A stretch of 12,378 nucleotides of DNA from an uncultured Collinsella sp. (GTDB taxonomy: Bacteria > Actinomycetota > Coriobacteriia > Coriobacteriales > Coriobacteriaceae). Shown in pieces: positions 6,485-12,378 of this stretch. The position numbers were made by a program, and so were the translations under genes. The first letter of the stretch is position 1. Every line of letters starts with the position of its first letter. The stretch covers positions 1 to 12,378 of the forward strand of contig CAUAGV010000033.1 in the NCBI GenBank assembly GCA_958428675.1, given 5' to 3'. A model generated the notes under the pieces. It saw only the letters and a list, made by a program, of their open reading frames with translations, was not told the DNA's origin and searched no databases.

Positions 6485-7453
6485 CTAATACTGCTCGATG
6501 CCCATGTAGCGACGAACCTCGGGGCTGTGGTCAAACACCTTGCCGCGGGCGGCGCGCAGCTCGCAGCTCATCGCATAGAAGAAGATCGGCTCCAGGAACG
6601 AACGCACGCTGGTGGGCACCTCGCCCACGCCGTACTCGAGCGCATCGAGCACCATGACCGTATCGGTGTGCGTGTTGAGGAACGCCAGCGCGCGCTCCTC
6701 CATGGGGCGGCACTCGCCCGATCCGAGCTGTACAAAGTAAAACACGCCGGGCTCGGTGGCCTCGAACGGGCCGTGGAAATACTCGCCGGAGTGGATGTAG
6801 CAGCAGTGCTGCCACTGCATCTCCATGAGCGAGCAGATGGCCATAGCATAGGTCTGGCTAAAGTTGGGGCCGGAGCCCAGGATGTAGAAGAACTTGTGCT
6901 GCTGGCAGAGCTCGGCAAAGCGATCGCCCAGCTCGGCGTTGACCTTCTCGCGGGCAGCGGGCAGTAGGGCATCCATCTGCTTAAGGCCGGCGTACATGTC
7001 GGCAAGCGCCTCGTAACCTTCCTGCTGGTCGAGCAGCTCGGCAGCAATCAGGGCGCCGATGCCCTGCGGGACCTCGGCCTGCGGCACGCCTTCGCCCCAC
7101 GGATAGACCCAGGTGGTCCACTTGCCGTTGTCGATCTTTGAGCCCTCGCAGTCAGTGAGGGCAATGACCTCGGCACCGGCGGCCAGCGCCATCTCGCAGC
7201 CGTCGACGACCTCCTGCGTATTGCCGCTGTGGCTGCAGGCGATGACGAGTGACTTCTCGCCAAGACTCTTGGGAACCATCAGGCAAAACTCGCGTGCCGT
7301 GTAGACCGTCGAGGTAAACGTGGTTGCCTCGCGCTTGAGTAGCTCGTTGGCCGGCATCAGGTCGATCATCGAACCGCCGCAGGCGATCCAAAAGACGTTC
7401 TCAATCTTGCCCTTGCGCTCGATAATTTCCTGAACCAGATCGTGTGCGTTCAC
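6485..7453 (-). CDS. SIS-domain sugar-phosphate deglycase/isomerase, FrlB-like
   Basis: This 322-residue protein has two SIS (sugar isomerase) domains. The first (about 19-140) carries the phosphosugar loop SHSGNT at 74-79. The second (about 181-300) has ILGSGPN at 191-197 and the active-site segment SGEYFHGPF at 222-230. The ending DHSPEVRRYMGIEQY and the MEMQWQH...SGE..HGP stretch resemble fructoselysine-6-phosphate deglycase (FrlB) and related amino-sugar-phosphate deglycases rather than GlmS; no glutaminase domain is present. The likely role is cytosolic cleavage of a phosphorylated amino-sugar or Amadori compound. No partner kinase or transporter is in the window, so the substrate is open. 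The start is GTG at 7453, with AAGGAGG (7463-7469) nine bases upstream. A GntR/UTRA regulator lies upstream on the same strand, and boxes around the promoter suggest control by it. Confidence 0.85.
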   Translation of the reverse strand: MNAHDLVQEIIERKGKIENVFWIACGGSMIDLMPANELLKREATTFTSTVYTAREFCLMVPKSLGEKSLVIACSHSGNTQEVVDGCEMALAAGAEVIALTDCEGSKIDNGKWTTWVYPWGEGVPQAEVPQGIGALIAAELLDQQEGYEALADMYAGLKQMDALLPAAREKVNAELGDRFAELCQQHKFFYILGSGPNFSQTYAMAICSLMEMQWQHCCYIHSGEYFHGPFEATEPGVFYFVQLGSGECRPMEERALAFLNTHTDTVMVLDALEYGVGEVPTSVRSFLEPIFFYAMSCELRAARGKVFDHSPEVRRYMGIEQY

Positions 7454-7506
7454 AGTGATGTTCCTCCTTGTGTGGCGGCTTTGAACGACAGTAGCTCGTA
7501 CCTGCG

Positions 7507-7526
7507 GTCATTCTATATTGTCCTAT
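7507..7526 (-). promoter_or_regulatory. Promoter-proximal operator candidate (pair of 10-bp boxes)
   Basis: On the minus strand ATAGGACAAT is followed directly by ATAGAATGAC. They form a direct repeat with 10-bp period, and overlap the end of the -10 box and the expected start site of the SIS gene. A sharper copy of the same arrangement is at 7569-7588. The boxes recall the TATAGACAA half of sites bound by HutC-type GntR regulators such as NagR/YvoA. Binding by the neighbouring regulator is inferred. Confidence 0.55.
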
Positions 7527-7554
7527 TTATAGCACGCACGACGACGCCCGTGAA
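7526..7554 (-). promoter_or_regulatory. Promoter of the SIS gene
   Basis: On the minus strand TTCACG (7554-7549) is followed after 17 bases by TATAAA (7531-7526), preceded by TGC to give an extended -10. The start would be near 7519, leaving a leader of about 65 bases to the GTG at 7453. It lies between two operator-like box pairs. Confidence 0.65.
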
Positions 7555-7568
7555 GTCATTTCACCAAA

Positions 7569-7588
7569 CTTGTTCTATGTTGTTCTAT
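7569..7588 (-). promoter_or_regulatory. Distal operator candidate (pair of 10-bp boxes)
   Basis: On the minus strand ATAGAACAAC and ATAGAACAAG lie back to back, identical in nine of ten bases. The pair is 62 bp, about six helical turns, from the proximal pair and 14 bp upstream of the -35. Two sites on the same helix face flanking a promoter would suit repression by a dimeric or tetrameric regulator. Confidence 0.6.
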
Positions 7589-7597
7589 CTGTGGACG

Positions 7598-8356
7598 TTA
7601 GATGTCGAAGACGTAGCGCGAGCCCACGATCTTTTGGCGGCCGAGCAGTAGAGGGCGCCCACCGGCGTCGGTAAAGAACGCCTCCATATAGAAGAGAGGC
7701 TCGCCGACCGGTACCTCCAGCAGCGGGGCCGTCTGAGCATCGGCAAGCGCAATCTCCACGGTGCAGGGGTCGGACTTGAGCGGCGCGCGACCCGAATGCT
7801 CGGCAACGAGCGCAAAGATTGAGTTATCGGTGAGGTCCTCGTCAGCCAGCGTCTGCAGATAGGGATGGTCGGCCAGCACAAAGGCATTGTTCTCGAGCAT
7901 GACGGGCACGCCGTCTGCCGTGCGCACGCGCTCGACAACGATGAGCTCGCAGCCGGGTTCCACCCCAAAAAACGCCGCGTCCTCGCGTGTCGCCGCGACC
8001 ACCGTGCGCGACACCAGGCGTGCTCCGGCTACCATGTCATTGGCAGCGCAACCCTCGGAAAAGCTCTGAACGTCACCCTTCTGGACAATCTTTCGTTTGA
8101 GCTTGGGCGCGCACACAAACGTGCCCCTCCCCTGCTGGCGGTTGAGATACCCCGCGCGCGACAGCTCCTCGACGGCGCGGCGGACGGTGATGCGTCCCAC
8201 GCCGTAGTACTTCGCGAGCTCCATCTCGGAAGGAATGCGCGAGCCGGATGCGTACACGCCACGCGCGATCTCGCCTTTTAGGTCGTCCATTACCTGCTGG
8301 TACAGCGGCACGGCGGACACCTCAGTGCGCTCGGTTTTATCGTCGGATGCCATCAT
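7598..8356 (-). CDS. GntR-family regulator with UTRA (HutC) domain, copy 1
   Basis: This 252-residue transcription factor has an N-terminal winged helix (about 17-82), with PLYQQVMDDL, IPSEMELAKYYGVGRITVRRAVEEL and the wing QQGRGTFV (74-81). A UTRA ligand domain follows (about 95-250), with RVRTADGVP and the closing VGSRYV. UTRA regulators usually sense small sugar phosphates or amino sugars and are relieved by the ligand. The start ATG at 8356 overlaps the recQ stop (TAATG), and a second ATG follows immediately at 8353; GGAG lies a few bases upstream. It is thus probably translated from the recQ transcript. The next gene downstream encodes a sugar-phosphate SIS enzyme preceded by operator-like boxes, which makes that gene the likely target. 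Confidence 0.92.
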   Translation of the reverse strand: MMASDDKTERTEVSAVPLYQQVMDDLKGEIARGVYASGSRIPSEMELAKYYGVGRITVRRAVEELSRAGYLNRQQGRGTFVCAPKLKRKIVQKGDVQSFSEGCAANDMVAGARLVSRTVVAATREDAAFFGVEPGCELIVVERVRTADGVPVMLENNAFVLADHPYLQTLADEDLTDNSIFALVAEHSGRAPLKSDPCTVEIALADAQTAPLLEVPVGEPLFYMEAFFTDAGGRPLLLGRQKIVGSRYVFDI

Positions 8357-10320
8357 TACGCTCCATCCCGTGCATGCTCGGACTCAAACTCTTCAATCGA
8401 CGCCATAAACTGCTCGCCAAAGGCGTCGGCCTTTTTCTCGCCAATGCCGTTGACCTGGACAAGCTCGTCGCGCGTCTGCGGGCGTAGACGGCACAGACCG
8501 CGCAGGGCCTTGTCGGAAAAGACCATGTATGGCGCCATCTCCAGCTCGGTCGAGATCTCCTTGCGCAGGGCGCGCAGGCGTTCGAACAGCTCGGCGTCGT
8601 CGCCCACGCGCGGGCGCTGATCCAGCTCGGCCTCCTCGCGCAGCAGATCCACCGCACGGCGGGCGCGGGCAGAGGTCTTGCGCTTGGACGCGCGACGCTT
8701 AACGGTAAAGGCAAACGCCTCGTCCTCGACCTCGCCGGCGCGCGGGCCCAGCCCCACGACCGGGTACTGCCCCTGCGAGGTAGCCAGATAACCGCGGCCG
8801 CACAGCTGGCCGATGATATCCTTGATGCGCCCGACCGATTCGCTCGACAGCTCACCGTAGCCGCGGTCCTCGTCCAGATGCATCTGGCGAATGCGCTCGG
8901 TGTTGCCGCCATGAAGCACGTCGGCGATGAGCGACTTGCCAAAGCGCATGGGACGCGTGGCCACATAGCGCACGGCGGCGCGGGCCATATCGGTGACGTC
9001 CTCGACCTCGAACTGCGTGAGGCAGTTGCTGCAGTTGCCGCAGCCCTCGGCGTCGTCCGTGGCGGTGGCGCCCGCACCGGCCGCGGCCTCGTCGCCAAAG
9101 TAGCGCAGCATGTATTCGCGCAGGCAACCGGTGGTATTGCAGTAGCCCTCCATCTGGCTGAGCAGGCGATATCGATTCTGAAGCGCCCACGCACGCTGCT
9201 CGTCGTCGAGCGCCTCATCGGCGGCATCGCCGCGGTCGATCAGAAAGCGGCGCATGCGAAAATCGTTGCCGTTCCACAGCAGGTGGCAGCTGGCCGGGTC
9301 GCCATCGCGGCCGGCGCGGCCCGCCTCCTGGTAGTAGGCCTCGATGCTCTCGGGCACGTTGTTGTGGATCACGTAGCGCACGTTGGGCTTGTCGATACCC
9401 ATGCCAAAGGCGTTGGTGGCAACCATCACCTGAATATCGTCGTCGATAAAGGCGCGCTGGCTTTGGCGGCGGGCATCGTTGCCCATGCCAGCATGGTAGC
9501 GGCCAACACGAATGCCGCTGGGCCCCAGCGCCTCGGCAAGCTCGCCTGCCAGCGCATCGACCGTCTTGCGGGTCGAGCAATACACGATGCCGCTCTCGCC
9601 CGAATGCGCAATCACATAGTCGCGCACCCACGCGGCCTTAGCTTTGTCGCCCATCTCCTCGCAGCCAAAGTAGAGGTTCTTGCGATCGAAGCCTGTCACC
9701 ACCGTCGCGGGGTTTTGCAGGCCGAGCATCTGCTGAATGTCCGCACGCACGCGCTCGGTCGCCGTAGCGGTAAAGGCCGCCACGATGGGGCGCTGCGGCA
9801 GGGAATCGATGAATTCGCGAATCTGCAGGTAGGCGGGGCGGAAATCCTGGCCCCATTGACTCACGCAGTGGGCCTCGTCAATGGCCACGAGCGGCACGCC
9901 AATGCCGGCGGAACCCGCGGCTTCCTGCGCAAAGGCCAAAAAACGCGGCTCGAGCAGGCGCTCGGGCGCCACGTACATAAGCTGGTAGCGGCTCTCGCGC
10001 GCCCGCTTAAGCACGGTGTTTTGCTGGGCCGGAGTAAGGCTGGAGTTGAGATAGCTGGGTCGCGCACCCGCCGCGAGCAACGCACGGGTCTGGTCCTCCA
10101 TAAGCGACAGCAGCGGACTCACCACAAAGGTGATGCCGGGCAGCATGAGCGCGGGCACCTGGTAGCAAATGGACTTGCCGGCGCCCGTGGGCATAACACC
10201 CAGCGCATCGCGACCGGCAAGGATCGCATCGACCATGCGATCCTGCCCCGGGCGAAACGAGGTGTAGCCAAAATAGGCGCCGAGCGTGTCGAGCGCCATC
10301 TGCTGCATGCTATCAGTCAT
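8356..10320 (-). CDS. recQ: ATP-dependent DNA helicase RecQ
   Basis: RecQ unwinds DNA 3' to 5' in recombination and repair. The 654-residue protein has the full domain order. Motif 0 is FGYTSFRPGQ (17-26), Walker A MPTGAGKS (43-50), the DEAH box with the RecQ aromatic loop is AIDEAHCVSQWGQDFRP (146-162), motif III is TATAT, and motif VI is QEAGRAGRDG (331-340). The zinc cluster is Cys399, 427, 430 and 433, with an Ala-rich insertion of about ten residues between the first two compared with E. coli. RQC follows, and a C-terminal HRDC domain (about 570-645) includes NGIGEKKADAFGEQF. The start ATG has AGGA upstream at a short spacing. It is the first gene of a unit with the GntR regulator, which overlaps its stop codon by one base. 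Confidence 0.96.
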   Translation of the reverse strand: MTDSMQQMALDTLGAYFGYTSFRPGQDRMVDAILAGRDALGVMPTGAGKSICYQVPALMLPGITFVVSPLLSLMEDQTRALLAAGARPSYLNSSLTPAQQNTVLKRARESRYQLMYVAPERLLEPRFLAFAQEAAGSAGIGVPLVAIDEAHCVSQWGQDFRPAYLQIREFIDSLPQRPIVAAFTATATERVRADIQQMLGLQNPATVVTGFDRKNLYFGCEEMGDKAKAAWVRDYVIAHSGESGIVYCSTRKTVDALAGELAEALGPSGIRVGRYHAGMGNDARRQSQRAFIDDDIQVMVATNAFGMGIDKPNVRYVIHNNVPESIEAYYQEAGRAGRDGDPASCHLLWNGNDFRMRRFLIDRGDAADEALDDEQRAWALQNRYRLLSQMEGYCNTTGCLREYMLRYFGDEAAAGAGATATDDAEGCGNCSNCLTQFEVEDVTDMARAAVRYVATRPMRFGKSLIADVLHGGNTERIRQMHLDEDRGYGELSSESVGRIKDIIGQLCGRGYLATSQGQYPVVGLGPRAGEVEDEAFAFTVKRRASKRKTSARARRAVDLLREEAELDQRPRVGDDAELFERLRALRKEISTELEMAPYMVFSDKALRGLCRLRPQTRDELVQVNGIGEKKADAFGEQFMASIEEFESEHARDGA

Positions 10321-10351
10321 GGTTTCCTAACGTCCAAGTCATCTGCCGCCG

Positions 10352-10357
10352 ATTATA
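10352..10357 (-). promoter_or_regulatory. recQ: -10 box of the recQ promoter
   Basis: The minus strand reads TATAAT, a perfect -10, 31 bases before the recQ ATG, so the leader would be about 25 bases. No good -35 hexamer is seen at 16-18 bases (GTGCTG at 17). Position and the perfect hexamer support it. Confidence 0.55.
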
Positions 10358-10425
10358 CGCCGCCACGCGGACAGCAGCACACGGCCGCCGCCCAGACTAG
10401 TCGTTTAAGAACGCCCCCAACGGCT

Positions 10426-10475
10426 AAGGAGTGTCCCCAGGTGCCGGCAGAAAAGGAACGTCCCCAAGTGCCGGC
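10426..10475. repeat. Tandem direct repeat, GTCCCC-GTGCCGGC type
   Basis: Two 23-base units (10426-10448 and 10453-10475) share 20 of 23 bases, with a 27-base period. Each reads AAGGA, two variable bases, GTCCCCA, one variable base, and GTGCCGGC. A weaker relative (ACGCCCCCAACGGC) lies just left at about 10411. The form suggests a REP-type intergenic repeat; no transposase is nearby. Confidence 0.7.
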
Positions 10476-10508
10476 CCGGCAACGCCGATGTTTTGGCGCG
10501 GACAGCGA

Positions 10509-10607
10509 AAGCCCGCCAGAGCGAGCAAGGTGCCTTGAAACGAGGCGGCATTGACCTTCTGGTCATGCCGCCGAAGTTGAAAGGCAGATTGCCGCTCTGG
10601 CGGGCTT
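10509..10607. repeat. 99-base composite hairpin, possible structured RNA or MITE-like element
   Basis: The outer stem is 15 perfect base pairs: AAGCCCGCCAGAGCG (10509-10523) with CGCTCTGGCGGGCTT (10593-10607). Inside it GCAA/TTGC and TGCCTT/AAGGCA pair across a 2x2 internal loop. A purine-rich asymmetric loop follows, then GGCGGCAT/ATGCCGCC and GACC/GGTC with one bulged T, closed by a TTCT tetraloop. Most bases are paired, far more than a terminator needs. On the minus strand it follows the gntR gene and ends in only a short T run. It could be a strong 3' structure, a non-coding RNA or a small palindromic mobile element. Confidence 0.75.
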
Positions 10608-10620
10608 GCAGCGTCGAGCC

Positions 10621-10647
10621 GTTGCGCGGTTTGGAAAACCGCGTAAC
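10621..10647 (-). terminator. 12-bp hairpin after the second GntR gene
   Basis: GTTGCGCGGTTT and AAACCGCGTAAC form a 12-bp stem with one G-T pair and a three-base loop. It begins six bases beyond the gntR stop on the minus strand. It lacks a U-tract, so it is an atypical or Rho-assisted terminator, or a transcript-stabilising 3' hairpin. Confidence 0.5.
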
Positions 10648-10652
10648 TAGAG

Positions 10653-11372
10653 CTACATGACCATGACGTAGCGCGATCCCACGTAGTACTGCTTACCCAT
10701 CAGGACCGGCTCGCCATTGGGACCGGTAAAGCCGGCACGCAGGTTGAGCAGCGGATCGTGCGGAGCAATGCCCAACTCGGCCGCCTGCTCGGTATTGGCA
10801 CGAACGGCCTCGACCGTGCGGTAGCCAACCGAGACAATCGGGGTTCCGCCAACACGCTCGACCTCGGCAAAAATCGACTTGTCCTCAAGATCGGCCGTCA
10901 ACAGCTCACGGTAGGCGTCAAACGGCACAAAGATGTTCTCCTCAAAGATGGGTTCGCCGTCGGCCGTACGCACGCGCTTAATATGCAGCAGCAGCGCATC
11001 CTTCTGCAGGCCAAAGAACTCCATCTCGTTTTGGCGCGCCGGGACGATCTGGCGATCGACCACATGTGCGCCCGCCTTCATGCCGTTGTCGGCACACAGC
11101 GCGGTAAACGTCTGCAGCGTCGAGGCATGGAACTGACGATTGATGTGCGGCGTGGAAACAAAGGTGCCGCGGCCCTGCTGCTTAACCAGGTAGCCATCGG
11201 AGCACAGCTCCTCGACGGCGCGGCGCACCGTAATGCGGCTCACCTCGTACTGCTCGGCTAGCTCAAGCTCGGAAGGAATACGTTCCTTGGGTGCATAAAC
11301 ACCTTTCTCGATCGCATCCTTGATTTCGTCGTAAATCTGCTGGTAAAGCGGTGCATTTTTGGGCGCAGGCAT
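10653..11372 (-). CDS. GntR-family regulator with UTRA (HutC) domain, copy 2
   Basis: This 239-residue regulator is a clear paralogue of the one at 7598-8356. The winged helix covers about 7-72: PLYQQIYDEI, IPSELELAEQYEVSRITVRRAVEEL and the wing QQGRGTFV. The UTRA domain covers about 85-239, with RVRTADGEP at 133-141 and the same GSRYV ending. The recognition helix differs (EVSRITVRR against GVGRITVRR), as do many ligand-pocket positions, so it may sense another compound. The ATG at 11372 has only a weak AAGAG (11382-11386) upstream. It appears monocistronic: a terminator separates it from the upstream YitT gene and hairpins follow it. Its target cannot be named from the window; autoregulation is possible given the AT-rich palindromic upstream region. 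Confidence 0.92.
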   Translation of the reverse strand: MPAPKNAPLYQQIYDEIKDAIEKGVYAPKERIPSELELAEQYEVSRITVRRAVEELCSDGYLVKQQGRGTFVSTPHINRQFHASTLQTFTALCADNGMKAGAHVVDRQIVPARQNEMEFFGLQKDALLLHIKRVRTADGEPIFEENIFVPFDAYRELLTADLEDKSIFAEVERVGGTPIVSVGYRTVEAVRANTEQAAELGIAPHDPLLNLRAGFTGPNGEPVLMGKQYYVGSRYVMVM

Positions 11373-11409
11373 ATCTGATCACTCTTATCAAAATAGCTAA
11401 ATTTCTAAT

Positions 11410-11422
11410 ACGTATATAACGT
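11410..11422. promoter_or_regulatory. Palindromic AT-rich site upstream of the second GntR gene
   Basis: ACGT, ATATA, ACGT form a nearly symmetric 13-base site inside an AT-rich tract (about 11380-11460) unlike the GC-rich surroundings. It lies 38 bases before the gntR start and may be part of the promoter or an autoregulatory operator. A precise -35/-10 pair could not be fixed. Confidence 0.3.
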
Positions 11423-11463
11423 CTAGTTTCATGTTACCTCATATTGATAAAACGATACACCCC

Positions 11464-11513
11464 ACCTACCAAAAAGGGATAGGTTTAATTTGGTAGGTTT
11501 TATCTGGGCAAAC
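11464..11513 (-). repeat. 50-nt structured repeat, copy 2, upstream of the second GntR gene
   Basis: On the minus strand this is 46/50 identical to 3549-3598. The stem changes together: CCTACC with GGTAGG here, CCTGCC with GGCAGG there, and the loop AAACCTG becomes AAACCTA. As in copy 1 the element points toward a gene, here ending 91 bases before the gntR start. It begins three bases after the YitT terminator. Confidence 0.8.
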
Positions 11514-11516
11514 GAA

Positions 11517-11550
11517 AGCCCCTCAAAAGCAGCGAGGCTTTCGAGGGGCT
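11517..11550 (-). terminator. Terminator of the YitT-family gene
   Basis: A 14-bp stem with one G-U pair (AGCCCCTCGAAAGC with GCTTTTGAGGGGCT on the minus strand) and a six-base loop is followed by TTCGTTTG. It lies 41 bases past the stop codon. The T run is interrupted, but the stem is strong. Confidence 0.75.
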
Positions 11551-11591
11551 CATACGGAAGGGTTGCGCCAGGCCGGCAAAATACCACAACC

Positions 11592-12378
11592 CTACTTGCC
11601 GTCGTCCTGCTGCAGGCTGTCCTGCTCGCTGAGGCGCGCCTGCCTGCTGGCCATGCGTGCGGGCTTGTCGGGATCGGGAACGGCCGTGGGCATGGGCTCG
11701 TCGACATGCCCGCCCCACCAGCCGCCCACAAAGTTGAGCGTGTGGAACACGTTGATCACGGCGCCGGGATCAATGTCACACACCAGCTTGATAATGTCCT
11801 GACTCTCGTAGGTCGAGACAACGGCGTGCAGCAGGTACATCTTTTCACGGCTGTATCCGCCGATGACCTCAGCGCAGCTAATGCCGTGCTGAAAATGGTC
11901 AACATAGGCGGTCATGACCTCGTCTGCCTTGCGCGTCGTGATCTGCAGCGTCACGCGGTCGTAGCGACGATAGAAGCTGTCGATGGTCTTGGTCGAAATA
12001 AACTGGAACACGATGGAGTACGCCGCCTTGTCCCAGCCAAACATAAAGCCAAAGATCGCCAGGATAAAGCAGTTGAAACCAAAGATGACGCCCCAGATGG
12101 TCTTGCCCGTGTGGTTGGAGACCCACAGCGCGATAAAGTCGGTGCCGCCGGTGGATGCGCCGGACTTTAGCGCGATGGCAGCGCCCAGACCCGAAACCAC
12201 GCCGCCAAAAATGATGAGCATGATCTTGTCGCCCAAAAACGGGGTAAAGTGAAAGATGTTGAGGAACAGCGATGAGAGCACGACCTGCATCATCGAGAAG
12301 ATGACGAAGCGCTTGCTAATGCCACCCCAGCACAGGAGCGCCACGGGGATGTTGAGCGCCAGCATGCCGAGCGAGATG
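11592..12378 (-). CDS. YitT-family membrane protein (5' end cut by the window edge)
   Basis: About 261 residues are visible, and the frame is open to the right edge, so the N-terminal membrane part lies outside the window; the internal ATG at 12365 is not the real start. The visible part has hydrophobic segments (for example FVIFSMMQVVLSSLFLNIF, IMLIIFGGVVSGLGAAIAL and VIFGFNCFILAIFGFMFG) and GASTGGTDFIAL, typical of the YitT/DUF161 family. A soluble C-terminal DUF2179 domain follows (RVTLQITTRKADEV through IDPGAVINVFHTLNFVGGWW). A charged tail of about 40 residues extends past that domain. The family is widespread in Firmicutes and Actinobacteria and its role is not established. It ends at TAG, before a strong terminator. 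Confidence 0.88.
   Translation of the reverse strand, partial: ISLGMLALNIPVALLCWGGISKRFVIFSMMQVVLSSLFLNIFHFTPFLGDKIMLIIFGGVVSGLGAAIALKSGASTGGTDFIALWVSNHTGKTIWGVIFGFNCFILAIFGFMFGWDKAAYSIVFQFISTKTIDSFYRRYDRVTLQITTRKADEVMTAYVDHFQHGISCAEVIGGYSREKMYLLHAVVSTYESQDIIKLVCDIDPGAVINVFHTLNFVGGWWGGHVDEPMPTAVPDPDKPARMASRQARLSEQDSLQQDDGK

Larger units (their letters stand above)
10321..10652. other. Gene-free region between recQ and the second GntR gene
   Basis: These 332 bases hold, from left to right, the recQ ribosome binding site and promoter, a tandem GTCCCC repeat (10426-10475), a 99-base composite hairpin (10509-10607) and a 12-bp hairpin (10621-10647) just past the gntR stop. No coding potential beyond shadow frames is seen. 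Confidence 0.75.

Noticed and set aside
8878..10554. Plus-strand open frame of 558 codons opposite recQ
   Set aside because: It mirrors recQ, whose motifs are complete, and runs through the palindromic repeats; no family features seen.

Overview
The window is GC-rich chromosomal DNA, apparently from a Collinsella-like gut member of the Coriobacteriia. That assignment is an inference from gene content, codon use and protein character; no rRNA or other marker is present. It holds nine protein genes, the last cut by the right edge, and no tRNA, rRNA, CRISPR array or recognisable transposase. The intergenic spaces are rich in palindromic repeats.

Left part, plus strand: a PreP/falcilysin-type M16C zinc metallopeptidase (187-3225) ends at a hairpin terminator. 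A 391-base gene-free stretch (3226-3616) then carries five palindromes in series, and the last abuts the Shine-Dalgarno of a 5-formyltetrahydrofolate cyclo-ligase gene (3617-4213). Converging on it is a MetA-family homoserine O-acyltransferase (5163-4237, minus), whose residue 111 is Glu, the acetyl-CoA-type residue. Divergent from metA is an LDH/MDH-superfamily 2-hydroxyacid dehydrogenase (5373-6350) with a strong terminator.

Middle, minus strand: recQ (10320-8356) is joined by a TAATG overlap to a GntR/UTRA regulator (8356-7598). Next comes an FrlB-like SIS-domain sugar-phosphate deglycase or isomerase (7453-6485). The space between regulator and SIS gene holds a good extended -10 promoter and two pairs of 10-bp-spaced ATAGRACAA-like boxes, so the regulator plausibly controls the SIS gene.

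Right part, minus strand: a second GntR/UTRA regulator (11372-10653) and the 3' part of a YitT-family membrane protein (to 11592). The 332-base stretch 10321-10652 holds the recQ promoter, a tandem GTCCCC/GTGCCGGC repeat, a 99-base nearly fully paired hairpin and a second 12-bp hairpin.

The genes do not form one pathway. The most notable signal is in the non-coding DNA. A 50-nt element occurs twice, at 3549-3598 and (inverted) at 11464-11513, each time upstream of and pointing toward a gene. The copies are 46/50 identical, and two or three of the four differences are compensatory in a hairpin. With the twin 19-bp inverted repeats and the large hairpin near 10550, this suggests a lineage-specific set of structured intergenic repeats.
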